The notes under the pieces are model-generated. The model saw only the letters and a program-made list of their open reading frames with translations. It ran no database searches and had not been told where the DNA came from. From positions 5,022,001 to 5,086,000 of the forward strand of contig OZ059895.1 in assembly GCA_964057225.1 (NCBI GenBank): DNA of 64,000 bases, given 5' to 3'. Position numbers and translations under genes: made by a program. This document shows positions 1-12,910 of this stretch, piece by piece; the stretch's first letter is position 1, and each line of letters starts with the position of its first letter. Origin of the DNA: Auanema rhodensis (lineage: Eukaryota; Nematoda; Chromadorea; Rhabditida; Rhabditidae).

Positions 1-3000
1 TCGAAAAAATTAAATGATATCGAGGAGTAGACAGGAATATGCCCAAACAATTGTGAGAAACAAAGAGAAAAATGCTTGATACCTGAGGCGATCTTTCTCT
101 CGTGTCTTTAATCTTTTTATATTATAAGTCAAGTGTTCCAATTAACGCCCATCAGAACTTAAAAAACCGGCCCAATCGGAATAGTCTCAAAACCAAAAAC
201 GATTTATTGTTGTACTTGAATGTGTTATATGTATTTTTTGTTGAATAGAACGAATAAAATTTTAATTTGCTTTAGAGCTCTTACATTTCTCTCTTTTTTG
301 CGAGAAATACATTAAGCAACAAAGACGAACTCATAAGTAGCCAGCATGGTTTCTGTAATTGTTTAATGGTCCAACCAGTTATAGAGTTTCAACAATTTTT
401 CTTTCTTTCAGAAGCTCAAAACGTATTTTTTTTGTAGTTGCATTGCTATTTTTGGTTTACTATTTGTGTGCATTTTCTCAACCTTTTTTAACATTACATA
501 GTTTTAGAGCTCATATACACTTGATTTTGAAGTATATTATTACGAATAGATGAAGAAATTTTGATGTGGCAGTGTGTACGATGAGATAATGTTGCATTTT
601 ATTCTCTTTTCACCTTTTCTGAAGTCTTGCAGCTACCCCGTAGCTATGCATGTATATGTATATTGAATGAATCCAGTTTGACTATTGGATACTGTTTAAA
701 GTTAAAGAAATTACAATGAACTTATGAACATAGGTCTATTCATATGCATGAGCTTTAGAGCCTTAAAATTAATCAGAAAAAAATTTCTTTAGAGTGAAAA
801 TTTCTGGTATAAAATACTACCGACCAAGGCATATTTCCCATATTGTACTCATAATAAAATTTTTCTTCTATGGGCATCGTTTTTAGAAAGGTTTGGAAAG
901 ATATCATGTCTGATAAACTACTTTACTTTCTCTTATTATCATAGTTGATCTACCAAGCCTAGCTAAGATTTGCCAAAATAACTCAGCTATTATGCTTTCA
1001 AAAAGGGATGAAAGCTGAAAAGATGAACGTAATTTCAAGAGAAACAGTATTAAAAAGAAGATAGTGAGAGAACAAGAATATAACAGAGAGAGAGAAAAAA
1101 AATTGACAACGGCGACCAGCTGGAGATGTCTATCCAGTTTTGGCATTCCCATCATCGTCGCCAAACGTGATGATGGTCGGGTTAAGCCAGCGGCTGATCT
1201 TCATTCATTCCTTTTTTTACAGATCAGTATCTTAAGTTTTTTTACAAATCATTTTTTTCATAAAATTCCTTATGGAAAATCAACGTTACGTCCATTCTTA
1301 TCTCTTTTAATTGGTACTTCTTTTCTGTATAATTTGTGTTCCGTAGCTCACCCTCTTAACTCGCTTCTTAGAGGTCATCGAGTATATAATCTATGATCAT
1401 ATACATATGTATGGCTTCAGGAGCTAGAGATATTTTCATTGTCATCATCATATGTATTGTTATTTGAAACACTTCTTTCGACTGTCAGACGAGGACAGAT
1501 TTTATCTGTTGAAGTCATACAAAGTAACACCCGACACTAATTTGTTCAGTTGAAATATTCAAGCTGTTCTCGATAGATTCAAGTTATTCTTCTTTTATTT
1601 GTATATTGTACGGAAATCACTGAATGTAATGATTATTGCATATATATTTTCTTATACTTTTTCAACTTTTCAACACATTTTTCCTGAACAAAATTAGTTT
1701 TTTCTAAGTTTTTCAGGAAAAAGAAACGTTCGACAATTTACTATATTATACGTTTATTTTTTTTAAAGATACTGTAGTTTTTATCTTCCAATCTAATAGT
1801 TTTTTAAAGTTACTCCTTTGTTTTCATATTATTTTTTAGCGCAAACAAGCTTGATTTTTAATACTGATGATATTAAAAAAAAATAATGTTATTCGGTCTC
1901 TATAATAACTGAACGTTTTAGAAAAGCCCAAAACATTATTTTCAACATGTTCTTATAGCAGACTTTATTGAACTTGCGCTATATTTCTTTATAATTTTCA
2001 ACTGAAATTCAATTGAAAATGCTGTTTTAATTTTATCTGTAAATCTTACTCACCCCTGAAAAGCCCCTGAAAAGATATCTTGAATGAGAAAAATTTACAA
2101 ATCTTTAAGCTTAAAGCGATAATAATCAACAAATGTTTTGTTCTCCATTTTTATTAAAAATTATCTTATAGACCAGAAAGTGGATAATGAGAAGAATCGC
2201 TCATCATCCACAAACTTAATGACGCTGATTTTTCCTCAATATTTAATTAGAAAGCTCTTCTTTAAGGTTTATAGAAATTTATAAAAATTATTGACACAGG
2301 AATGTTTTTTTAATATACATGTATGTATATTTCGCTTTCTTTGCCCAGATCAGTGAAACTGTGACTGTGTCCAAAATTAGTCGTTGTCCTTAAGTTCCAG
2401 CTTTATTCGTTATGTCAAATATATTAAAACTGATAAGTAAATGAATAGGCTGAAATTTTTATATAAACTGTGAACACAGTTCTTATATTATTCTATAGAA
2501 CTTCTTATTTTTCTGTTCCTTGACTGTTTTTGTTCAAGAACGTGAGACGAATACAACAATACACATGTCGTACAACAAGCATTTTTATCTATCTCATTTA
2601 CAAGATTCATCTTACTATATTACGGAAGTTCACGGCTTTCACTCTGTTTTTCGAAAAGATTTGTTAGCATTATTAGTTTTTAGTTTACAGAATTATTCCA
2701 AGAACTATGTTATAATAATAAATACGCTCAACATTTCAATAATCAGAAAAAGGCTATTGTGATTTAATTACTTTACTTGATTGTTGCTATACATTATCTA
2801 ATTAAGAAATACATATTAAAAACAATTAATGATAAAAAAAACTGCCTTAACCGCATTGTTGGTTAGGAAAGAGTATCAGTTATATCTTTTCATTGTTGCA
2901 ATCTCATAAAACTTAACAAACCTCTGCTATCCGTTTGCTTCGTTTTGCATGCAATACATTACAGCAATAATTCTTGTAATCAAATACAGCAAGAGTATTT

Positions 3001-3813
3001 ATCAAGTATTTATACAGATCGTCACAAGAAAGTCAGAAATTGCAATACCGTTAAAAATATTTTTTAATATATTGAAACGAAGTGGAATTTATTGAAATAG
3101 CCTTGAAGAATAGCTGAGACCTCAAGAAAAAACATACATTCCGTAAATCATTTGCTTTTCATAGTAATGAATTAAAACCTGCTTTCGGTAAGCAGAACAG
3201 TACGCTAGTACGGTTAGCTTAAACTTGCATGTTTCCACTCTATTTTTGATTTCCTTCATATTCAGCAATTCTTATTTAACTCTTATTAAAAAAGTTATTA
3301 CCACTTTAAATGATATTTTCTATGTTTTCTTAAAAACGTTAGAAGTCTCGTCGAACAGATAAAACAGATAAACGGGCTGAGCCTTCTAAACGTAGCAGCA
3401 CTATATGTAAATTGTATATTATGCCCATGCCCGTCATTGGCAGTCGTACATATTTTTGCGAAAAGAAGAAGCATTTACAATCCATAGTTGAACTATCTAT
3501 TAGACTATGTATACATAGATTCCCGTACCAAAACGTATGGTCATTTATGTACGATTGAGTAATAGTTTTTTTCTAATTTATTTTTATATAAAGCATTTTA
3601 CCCAGGATAATTGTGGATAATTCGCTCATTAGTGAGGGGGTCGCAAAAGTCCCAACTTCCAGTTTATTTTCATTTTATCTCTCCGTCTATGTGTGTTCAT
3701 CAATGCTGTTTGAAACAAATTGTTCTTTTGTAACTAAATCATTTATTGCTTTCTTTCTCTTAAATTGCTTATTTATATAATAATATTAACATCTTTTAAC
3801 AGATTGCAAGAGC
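1..3813. other. AT-rich intergenic region, no gene found
   Basis: No open frame here shows a recognisable domain, and I could not chain exons into a gene. A pyrimidine-rich stretch around 1050-1200 (minus sense) and a donor-like site near 80-90 (minus sense) could be untranslated exons of a gene to the left, but nothing supports this further. The last part should hold the promoter of the carboxypeptidase gene: a TTTTAACAG acceptor-like site ends near 3802, about ten bases before its ATG, suitable for spliced-leader or 5' UTR splicing. Confidence 0.5.
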
Positions 3814-6800
3814 ATGAGGGTACGATGGCGTTTTCCTATCTTAATTTTGATAATAAGTTCTTATTTCACTTCTGCGTCAATACATGACGGGCCCAACAAT
3901 GAGTTTGTTATTTATTCTCTCATGATTAAAATTTTAAAAGTTCGTTTATAGGATTTTTGTTGTTATCCGAGCTATTCCAAAAACTGATGAACAGCTAACA
4001 TATATTCGGCAGCTGCATGACAAGATGGATGATTACCATGTAAGTTTTATAACAAACAAGCCTATGTTACTAAAGAATGTGTTCTCTTTTTCAGCTTGAT
4101 TTTTGGCTCAGCCCTCAAAAGATCGATCACAAAGCTGATATAATGATTAGAGAATCTCGCTATAAGTGGCTTGCGAAACAGTTTAATGATAACGGGATTG
4201 AGTATAATATAACAATTCCTGATGTTCAAAAGTTGGTTTGTCTTGATTACTAGATGAAACAGCAAACTTTAGACTTATATTAAACCGAGAGCACAAATTA
4301 AAAAGCTCAGATATGACTTCTAGCTTCTCGAAACGTTTGCATGATGATCAAGGGAATAAGGCTAGAGTGAGATTTGAGATTAAATTTCATAGAATATAAT
4401 TTTACTTGTAGTACGGATTCGGTGATTATCACTCATATGAAACAATTATGAACTGGATGGATGATATTGCTCGATTATATCCAGATAGAGCATCTGTTTT
4501 AACTATTGGAACAACTGAAGAAGAACGTCCAATTCGTACAATCAAAGTAGATAATAAATAAGAAATATCTATTCGAATATATTATATTCAGATTGGAAAG
4601 AATGTTCAAGATACAAATAAACCTGTGTTTTGGATTGATGGTGGCATTCATGCTCGCGAGTGGGCTGCTGTTCATACAGCCCTGTACTTCATTGATCGTG
4701 TACGTTTGAATTAAATTTCAATGTTTTAATAAGTTATAATTGTTTCTTAGTTAATCGCTGATTACGATTCCGATTCAACTGTTCGCAATGCTGTTGATAA
4801 TCTTCATTTTTATGTTACGCCAGTACTTAATCCTGATGGTTATGAATATTCTCGTAGTGGAGTTTCTCCAATGGTATTTTTCAAGTATATATGCGCATAA
4901 TCAAGCTTCGTATAGATTCGTTTGTGGCGTAAAAATAGAGCGAAGATAACTTGTAAAAAAGATCATTGGTTCCGTGAGCGTTGCTGCGGAGGTGTAGATT
5001 TGAATCGGAACTTTGACTGGTTCTTCGGAGGTATTAATCAAAAAAAAATTTTTTTTTAAATAACTCAAGCCACTATTCTTTAATCTTTATAAACATATCT
5101 ACAGAGATTGGTTCAAGCTCTGATCGATGCTCAGAAATATACCAGGGAGAAGCAGCATTTAGTGAAGCCGAATCTAGGTATCAATGAGGATTTGTATGAT
5201 TTAATCTTCCAATCGTTTTCACAGAGCTGTTAGAGATATGATGTTTTCTCCAGCTTTAAAGAATAAGGTGCAGGGTTTCATAACTCTTCATACCTACTCA
5301 CAAATGTGGATTCATCCTTTCAGTCATCAGAGAAAAAGTTTCCCACCTGATATGCCTGAAATTGTAGACCATAATTTTCAATGGAAAGTTAGAAAAAGAG
5401 CTTATATTTTATAGGAAAAAGTTGGTAGAGCTGGAGTAGCTGCTTTACAGAATGTTTATGGAACTAAATATCGTTTTGGAACTGGAGCTGACATTTTGTG
5501 TGAGTTTGTTAATTTCTACTTTTTTTAGTCACAGTCTCCAATATATCTACATTTTTTCAGATCCCTCATCTGGAGGATCTGATGACTGGGCCAAAGGTAA
5601 AGGAGGGGCTAAATTTGTTTACCTCTTGGAATTGCGTCCCGGAGATGAAGGTTTGCTGAGAAAAACTGGTGGAAATAATTAATTTTTTTAGTTTGGGACG
5701 GATTCATTCTTGATTCTCGTCAACTTATACCGACTGGAAAAGAAACATGGGCTGGAGTACGAGTAGTGATTAATGCAGTTTTAGATCGAGCACGCAAGGG
5801 TTTGTTCAAAACTTTGTATTTTTCTCTGTTATGGTTTTGTTCGCATGATTCATTTATATGCATTAACCGACCTCGCCTTAGCACTGCTCTAAGATCATTA
5901 ACCCGATTGGATGTTTTCTTGCATGGGCGTAGTTTGCAGATAGTTCAGCAGTTAGCGCTTTGAAGTCACCACTGATCACTTTTGTCTCCAATACCACCAG
6001 CACCTCCAGCACCTCCAGCGCCAACATCATTCCAACGTCTACCATTCCCGTTATTTTAAAAGAAAATTCCACCCTCTCATTGACTATCAAGCCAACCACA
6101 TTTCAAATTTCTGCAGCAAAAGATATCAATAGCTCTAGCGGGAATCAAATTCAAAGTACCACTACTTCACCAGATATGCCTGCACAAACCACGGTTCACC
6201 CCGTAGTCTCTTCAATTATTGAAACTACGACTATCAGTAATTATTCTCCGGCAACGGTTAATAACATAGCAATATCTACGGTAGCACCAATAGATGAGAA
6301 TCCCGCAATTCTTACTTCTAAAACTCAAAATGATGACGATGTCTTCACTTTAGTTGACAAAGCAAATGTAACCTTTGATCCAAATTCCAATACTTCGTCC
6401 GTTATTGATAAGAAAAAGCCTATTAATACTGAAACTGTTAACTCATCAAAAGAGAAAAATTTTGCTGATTCATCGTCACCACAACCTGCTGAAGTAAAGG
6501 AGGAATCTGTTCAAAGTACAACTAGTAGAACAACTGTTGTAGTTAACAGTATAACTTCACACGAAAAACTCAGTCCGACAGAAAAAAATTCATTAGTGGA
6601 AACAGAAATGATACATAACCTCTCAAATGATATGAAGATCCCTCCTTTTCCTCATGGATTACACGAGAAAGATGTTTTATCCCTTTTAGACAGAAAACCG
6701 AATTTCACCTTAGTCGTACATTCTCAGGAAGAACTAAGTACGATTCCAACGAACCCAATAACAACCACTACAATAAAAACAATAACTAAGGAAAAAGATG

Positions 6801-8968
6801 TTGAAACTGTTCAGGAAACTATACCAGTTCCAGAGACAACAGTTAAGGGCGAAGGAGTTGTTTCTCTAAAAAATGAAGAATCTTTTGCCAAATCACATCA
6901 AGAGAGTTTTTTCACTACGATGGAATCGTCTAATTTGACTCGACAAAAGGAAAAAGAAGATATAAAAAAGGCGCCTGAAATATTAGACAATGTTTCAACT
7001 AATGTTGACATTGAAAAAAAAACTTCTAATGACTCTATTTCACGTATAGCATCTGTTGCTATTGACCAAAATTCGCAAACATTTTTGGATAAATTCACCA
7101 CTTCTGTCCAAATTGATTCACAACACTTGATCACAACCACAACTACACAGTCTTCAAACATCGAAAATAGTATTGAAAGAGACATATCCCCGAAATCAAT
7201 TGAAAGCATTAAAGTTCCACTTGTAAATACAAGTATTATAAATGCTCATGAAGATTCTACAGGAGTTGAAATATTAAACGACGTTGCCAATAATCTAGAC
7301 GCTACAACTCAAGTATCTGAAAATATTATGGAACATTCAACTGTTGCTTCAAGCATTTTTAAAGCAACAATTCAAAGAGATGGTCATCGGGCACTTACTG
7401 GATTTAGAGCAGATTTAGCAACAGAAAGCTTCAACAATGCAGATTTAGATAGAAGTGAAGAGGATTCGTCAGAAAATGACCAGATAAACTCAAATTCATC
7501 GACTAGCAAGATTAATAATTTCATATTACAAAAGTCAGCAAGTTTACAACCACATATTTCTCAGGAGGATGATAACTTTGAATCCGCACTATTCTTCCTT
7601 GCAGCTCGGCATCAACAAATGAGGATTGATCCTCGAGTAGCTAAGCTAATCACGGTTCCACGATTTTCTGAGCCTCCAAAATCTCAATCTATACCAGAGT
7701 CAACAACATCTACAACTACTCTTGAATCAACTATGTCCACTACTACTCTCGAGCCAATTACAACCACAACTATCGAACCACATAACACACTGATCGCTGC
7801 AATATCAACTACATCATCTCCAAAAGCTTTAACTTTTGTTTCTAATCCTTCGGAAACATTTAAAGCAGTTGAAAATTCAAAAACCCGCATTTTTGATTCG
7901 ATTCCCGCAGAAATCGTACAGCGTGGTCCGTTTCTAGTTGGATTCCGTGAAGTTCGTCCTACAATTCGGACATTCCGTTTTCAAAAACCTTTGCTACCCG
8001 CCACAAACTCTTCTGACATTTCTGTGCAGGCAGATTTAGGCGTCATCGGAGAACGTACAGTAAATTTACCATCATCACTCAATAATTCATTTAGTAAATT
8101 GCCTCAAATTTTTCATGTTACCCCATCACCAACTAACACAAAAGACTTTGTAGAATCTCGTACTAATCCTCTGAAGTTTGAATCACAGCACAATGTGTCT
8201 CCACATAGTAGCACACGTCCTCCATTTCTTCGAGGTTTTCGTATTCGTCCTCCTCCTGTCTTTGACCGATTCTTCAATGATCGTAATCCAGCATCATCTC
8301 CGAGAAGCTTCGAAATTTCTTCTGCACATCGTCCTACAACTACTACAACTACCACCATAACAACTACCACGACTCTCCCAACTACACATAGTCTGACCAC
8401 TACGACAACTACAACTGTTGCTCCAAGTACTACGGAGCCTGTAGTCATTATGAATAGATTCCAACCACGTCAAAGACCCGTATGTCCAACAATCGGTAAT
8501 AAACTGAAAATAAATATTTATAGACACTTCTTAGTGGAGAATCTTCACGTACTTTCTTGATGGAGCGCTTACGCCAACAGCAAAATCATCTCCAACAAAT
8601 GAAGCGCATTCAACAAAACAGAATACGTGAACAGCAAGAAATGAGAACACATATACGTAAGTTTACCAGAAAATACAAGACTATCAACGATTCAGGAAAT
8701 AAAGAAATAGAATACCCCAAAAACCCGCTTATCAGTAGTACAGTCCAATAAACTGCATGTGAAACTAAACTTATATTATTAACATTTGAACACTATTTCG
8801 AATTCTAATGCATGAGTGCATACAGTCTAAAAACAATAAACTAGCATGTTGCATTTTGTGAATTTCTCGTTCTTCAAATTGTACTTTTTACACCAGTTAT
8901 TATTTCAGAACGACCAGAGTCAAGTCGTATAACAGGTGATACATTTTCTCTACAGCAGAAGTTCACTC

Positions 8969-9009
<41 letters not shown>

Positions 9010-9371
9010 AATAAACCATTTGTTCAATTTCAAGTTCGTTCTTCACATATTTATTTTTGCTTAAACATTTAAACTCAAATAGATATTAATTTTAATTTGC
9101 TTTTTGAGAAATATATACTAACTAATTTCAGAATCAATTCCAATTAGAACAACAGCAACAACTACAACAGCAGAGTCAACTTATGACTCAAATTCAGCAG
9201 CAACAACTCCGCAATTCATTCCAAGCCCAATCAAATGGCTTTACAGTTATGCGGTGCACAGATTTGTCACCCTGGTGTTCTGCATGGATTAGTAGTAGTC
9301 CAAACATATGCGCTGTATCTTCCATATATATGAGAAGAGACTGTGCTCGATCTTGCCGGTATTGTCAATAA
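3814..9371 (+). CDS. Secreted M14 metallocarboxypeptidase with mucin-like tail and C-terminal ShKT domain
   Basis: A multi-exon gene. It begins with a signal peptide (hydrophobic run LILIISSYF), then an activation propeptide (about 3.96-4.38 kb) and an M14 peptidase domain (about 4.41-5.80 kb). The zinc motif HAREW, the DLNRNF motif, the third zinc histidine in FITLHTYSQ and the catalytic glutamate in YLLELRPGDE are all present. The substrate-pocket segment reads GGSDDW. Carboxypeptidase B-type enzymes carry Asp there, so a preference for C-terminal Lys or Arg is inferred. A huge exon (5940-8486) then encodes a Thr/Ser-rich mucin-like stretch with repeated GFR motifs. It splices with donor GTATGT to Gln-rich exons, including a CAA run, and ends in a six-cysteine ShKT domain at 9260-9368. 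The protein is probably extracellular, perhaps in cuticle; ShKT-bearing carboxypeptidases such as SURO-1 are known in C. elegans. The tail is unusually long for an M14 enzyme. Confidence 0.9.
8968..9009 (+). repeat. CAA trinucleotide run (polyglutamine)
   Basis: About 14 consecutive CAA codons in frame within a Gln-rich exon of the carboxypeptidase gene. They encode a polyglutamine tract between the mucin-like region and the ShKT domain. Such runs vary in length between individuals. Confidence 0.9.
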
Positions 9372-9992
9372 TCGTTTTGTTATCTCTAATCAATTATAAC
9401 CAAGAATAGCTTGATTTATAGAGATTCATTGAAAACCATGAACAGTTCTCACAATGTTGACACAAACTTGTTATTATATTTCACATTAGATACAAAATAT
9501 TCTGCTCAAAATCATAGCATGACATCATTTAAATTAATTAATTAACTTCTTACAACTCGTTCCTTTTTCCGAAATGTTGCTTTGGTTTGAATAGTGTCGA
9601 TAGTTTTCTAACCTTTTCGTTAAGTCTAGTTTCTCTTTCACGGCCAAATTTGAGACTCATTCTTACTTTTGCAAGCCGCTGAACATCTTGCTTTATAATT
9701 TCATTTTTTTATGACAATCGTTATTTACTTAATAATAAAAAATTATTTCTCAAAAAATACTCCGGTCCAATACATACATACAATTTCAATGACGTAAATA
9801 TTACTTGGTGTTCGAAATAAGTATTTATTGAAATGTAAAATTACAACGCAGTTAAAGTTAAAGGTTAAATTATAAGAAATATTTCGTATATTAAGTAAAA
9901 AAATGAAACAAAAAAAGCAGTAAGGAATGCATATATATTGGGTCTTGCTACACTTAGTGTAAACTTTTTTTCATGTAAGTAGTGATTTTGAT
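9372..9992. other. Convergent intergenic region
   Basis: Lies between the 3' ends of the carboxypeptidase (+) and the amidase (-). It is AT-rich with AATAAA-like words on both strands, suitable for polyadenylation. I see no gene. Confidence 0.6.
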
Positions 9993-12150
9993 TTAATGTC
10001 GATGTCTGCCTGGAGCGACCCATCCTCCAAATGCTTCTTCCAAATCTTTGGCAACTGCAATAAGAAGACGGTCCATCTGCCGGGCACAAACAACCTTGAA
10101 TTTGAATTGTATATCTCTAAGAGCTAGGTATAAAAAATAAACCTGAACACCAAGAGGAAGCCCATTTTTATCTAAACCCATTGGACACTGTACCACCGGA
10201 AGGGCAAGAGAATTAAAAAGAGAAGTGTACGCGAGATTCAACGGAGAAAGCAATGGTTGGTTGTGATATGGAGCAGTGCAAGACCAACTAAAAAAACTTT
10301 ATATGACGTTTTAAAGCTAATCTCATACCTGGGAAACAAGAAAACTCCATCATTTCCAAGAAGCTCGGTTAACTCGCGGATTAAACGATCTCGCTTGTAG
10401 AAGAACTAGAATACAGAGAGTTAAAATTCAAGTTATAATAACAAAAAATTTTTTTGAACCTCATTCTTTGTTTCTTCACTCATCGTTTCAGCACCGTCGA
10501 CTAAACCTGCTATTACAGCAGCAACTGTGTGTTCAGATTTACCAAAAATCAATTTTGGGATTTCCTTAAGGCAGTTGACAGAACCTTGATTTCCCTAGAA
10601 CGTTATTGTTTTAAGAAATCATTGAAATTGAAATAAACTTCTGTGCTAAGCATATATTGATTCATATACGGTCCTCCTTTAGTTTCCATACTTGTTAAAA
10701 AGAATTCAATTGCATGGCGAACAAGTGGAAGAGATAGGCGATGAGCAACAATGTCATGCTTAGTTTCCAAGTACTTTACTGCCTCAAATAAAAAAAAATA
10801 TATTAAAGTAGGCGAAGCTCAAAAAAACATTTCTCAATGTTTTCTTCATTTCATAGCTGAGTGGCTGAACAAAAGCGTTCTCTTGAACTCCTTCCATATA
10901 GTAAATTTTTAGTTTGCGCATAGCAACAGGCTCATCTAAGCGAAGATCGTTAACGTTCTCTCCCCCCATTACCTGAAATAATATGGATTGTGTAATCAGA
11001 AACAATAGCTGGCTTTTATACTTTAAACATTAAAGGTAAATCTTCAGCATAACGGCACATAGGTCCAACTCGAAGCATTTGAGCTTTATATCCTGGGGCA
11101 TCAGGAAGATGACCATCCAATGAAACTACTCCTAAAATAAGCAACATGTTTAATTGGCAATGAACAAGAATAATAGCCTGGAGTAGACTTGAATCCGAAA
11201 ATTCCGTTAAAGAATGAAGGTATACGAATACTTCCTCCTATATCACTTCCAATTCCAATCTAGACTATATTGATTAGAAAACATTATTATATAGACTAAC
11301 CAAACTTCCAGCAGCGCCAATCAAGCAGCCTTCACCTCCACTGGATCCTCCAGCTATTCTTCTCGTGTCATAAGGGTTATTAGTTTTGCCGTAAATGTTA
11401 TTGTTGGTTTCAACCCACATGCATACTTCAGGAACGTTAGTAATAGCTAATAGAATACCCCCTGCTTTTTGCACTCTTTAAAGCAATATAAATGACAAAA
11501 ATTAATAAACTTACAAAATACCTTTTAACAACTTCAGCAGTTCTGTTACAGCGAGTATTTTTTCGGTTATAAATACCGCAAGTGATGATTTTTCCATCAA
11601 CTTCTAAGGCATCCTTCATCGTGAAAGGTACACCAGCCAGTGGATGTAATTGGACAAACTTAATCCCTCACGTATGTTATATTGAGCAGCACATATGATA
11701 CTCTACCTCTTTAAGTTCATCGTCATCCATATCAGAGATCCTTGTGTCCAAATCATGAGCCAAAGCTCTATAAATTAATTTTAGGTCCACGAATCTTATC
11801 AGTCAAAAATTAAAATACCGTGCTTCGGTAAAGTTATTCTGGCAAACAGCATTAACTTTAGAATTAATTTGCTCAATGCGATGAATGTATGTATCAATTA
11901 ACTCAATAGATTGAATCTACAAAGATAATCTAATATACTACTATTATCTAACTCTCACTTCTCGTCTAGCAATCATGCCTACAGCTTGAGTTGCACTGAT
12001 CAACAGTAAATCTTGACTTGGCTCAGGTACAGCATCCCTGGGTAAGAACCAATTATACAACTCAAATACCAATTGAAGGAAGAAGAAATAGACCCTGGTG
12101 TTGATAATGATAATTGGATTCAAAACCCGATACACAATGGAAGGCACCAT
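9993..12150 (-). CDS. Fatty-acid amide hydrolase (FAAH2-like amidase)
   Basis: Amidase-signature serine hydrolase, expected to cleave fatty-acid amides such as N-acylethanolamines at membranes. About ten exons join into a protein colinear with animal FAAH2. The catalytic Lys is in VPFTMKDALE, the bridging Ser in RIAGGSSGGEG and the nucleophilic Ser in GSDIGGSIRIPSFFNG. The GPMCRYAEDL, LLGNDGVFLFPS and GLPLGVQVV blocks are also family-typical, and it ends EEAFGGWVAPG plus a short His/Arg tail. The N terminus is a hydrophobic, probably membrane-embedded helix. I chose the ATG at 12150 because a TATTTCAG acceptor lies just upstream. The frame stays open to about 12327, so a longer hydrophobic N terminus is possible. 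No key residue is missing. Confidence 0.9.
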
Positions 12151-12910
12151 TTCAATGGTACAAAACCTGAAATACCGAATAATGAGATACATTTCAGGAA
12201 CAGAAGAAGCAACAATAAAAATAAATATAATAAATAAAAGAAAAGTTGAATCATTCGCAATAAATCGATTGGAATTGTAGGGTGAAAGTACAGGGAGCAA
12301 AGTACTGGCAACGATTACCCAAGTCAAAAGTGAAAATAATAAGAAGATTAGGCATTCATTTAAAGAAATGTATCTTTTTGATTAATTTATAAAATCAGAA
12401 CAGATCATAGTAGATCTCTTAAACTGAATGACTACAAGATATGATAAACGAAAACTAAAAATTATCAAACAACACATGACCATATTCCACTTTTTTTAAC
12501 ACACTTGATATTTTGAATTAATAGTTGTATTATTCTTTTTGTATATCGATACAGCTTTTTTTTAATAATTTTTGAAAAGCATTTAAAAAGTTATATGCAA
12601 GTTAATTTATAAACAAAACCAAGAAAAAATGAAGATAAATAAAATGCTATCTACAATTGATAATAATAATCAGTAAATTTTAAAAAAGTTTATGTACATA
12701 TATGGAACAGAGCCTAAAAAGTAATGTTATGTCCGAATATTACATGAAATTGACTCAAACAACCAGCCAAATAGTAGAATATAAGTTACAAAACTCGTGA
12801 AAGCAGGATAATTATGGCATACTGTTATGCATCAGCTAGATCATACGATGAATAAATGTTAAAATTAAAATATAAAGCTTAAAAATTTTCAAACGTAACT
12901 ACATCGAGGC
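12151..12910. other. Intergenic region
   Basis: Holds the upstream region of the amidase gene and the 3' flank of the MATH-BTB gene. It is AT-rich. Apart from the possible N-terminal extension of the amidase up to about 12327, I see no coding signal. Confidence 0.5.

Noticed and set aside
904-1396. Overlapping open frames on both strands in the left intergenic region
   Set aside because: Low-complexity, no domain, no consistent splice sites. At most an untranslated exon of a gene outside the window.
2520-2762. 80-codon plus-strand frame
   Set aside because: No recognisable motif, AT-rich codon use, and no neighbouring exons that join.
8113-8448. Minus-strand Val-rich frame inside the carboxypeptidase tail
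   Set aside because: It is the complement of Thr-rich ACC/ACT codons of the real gene.
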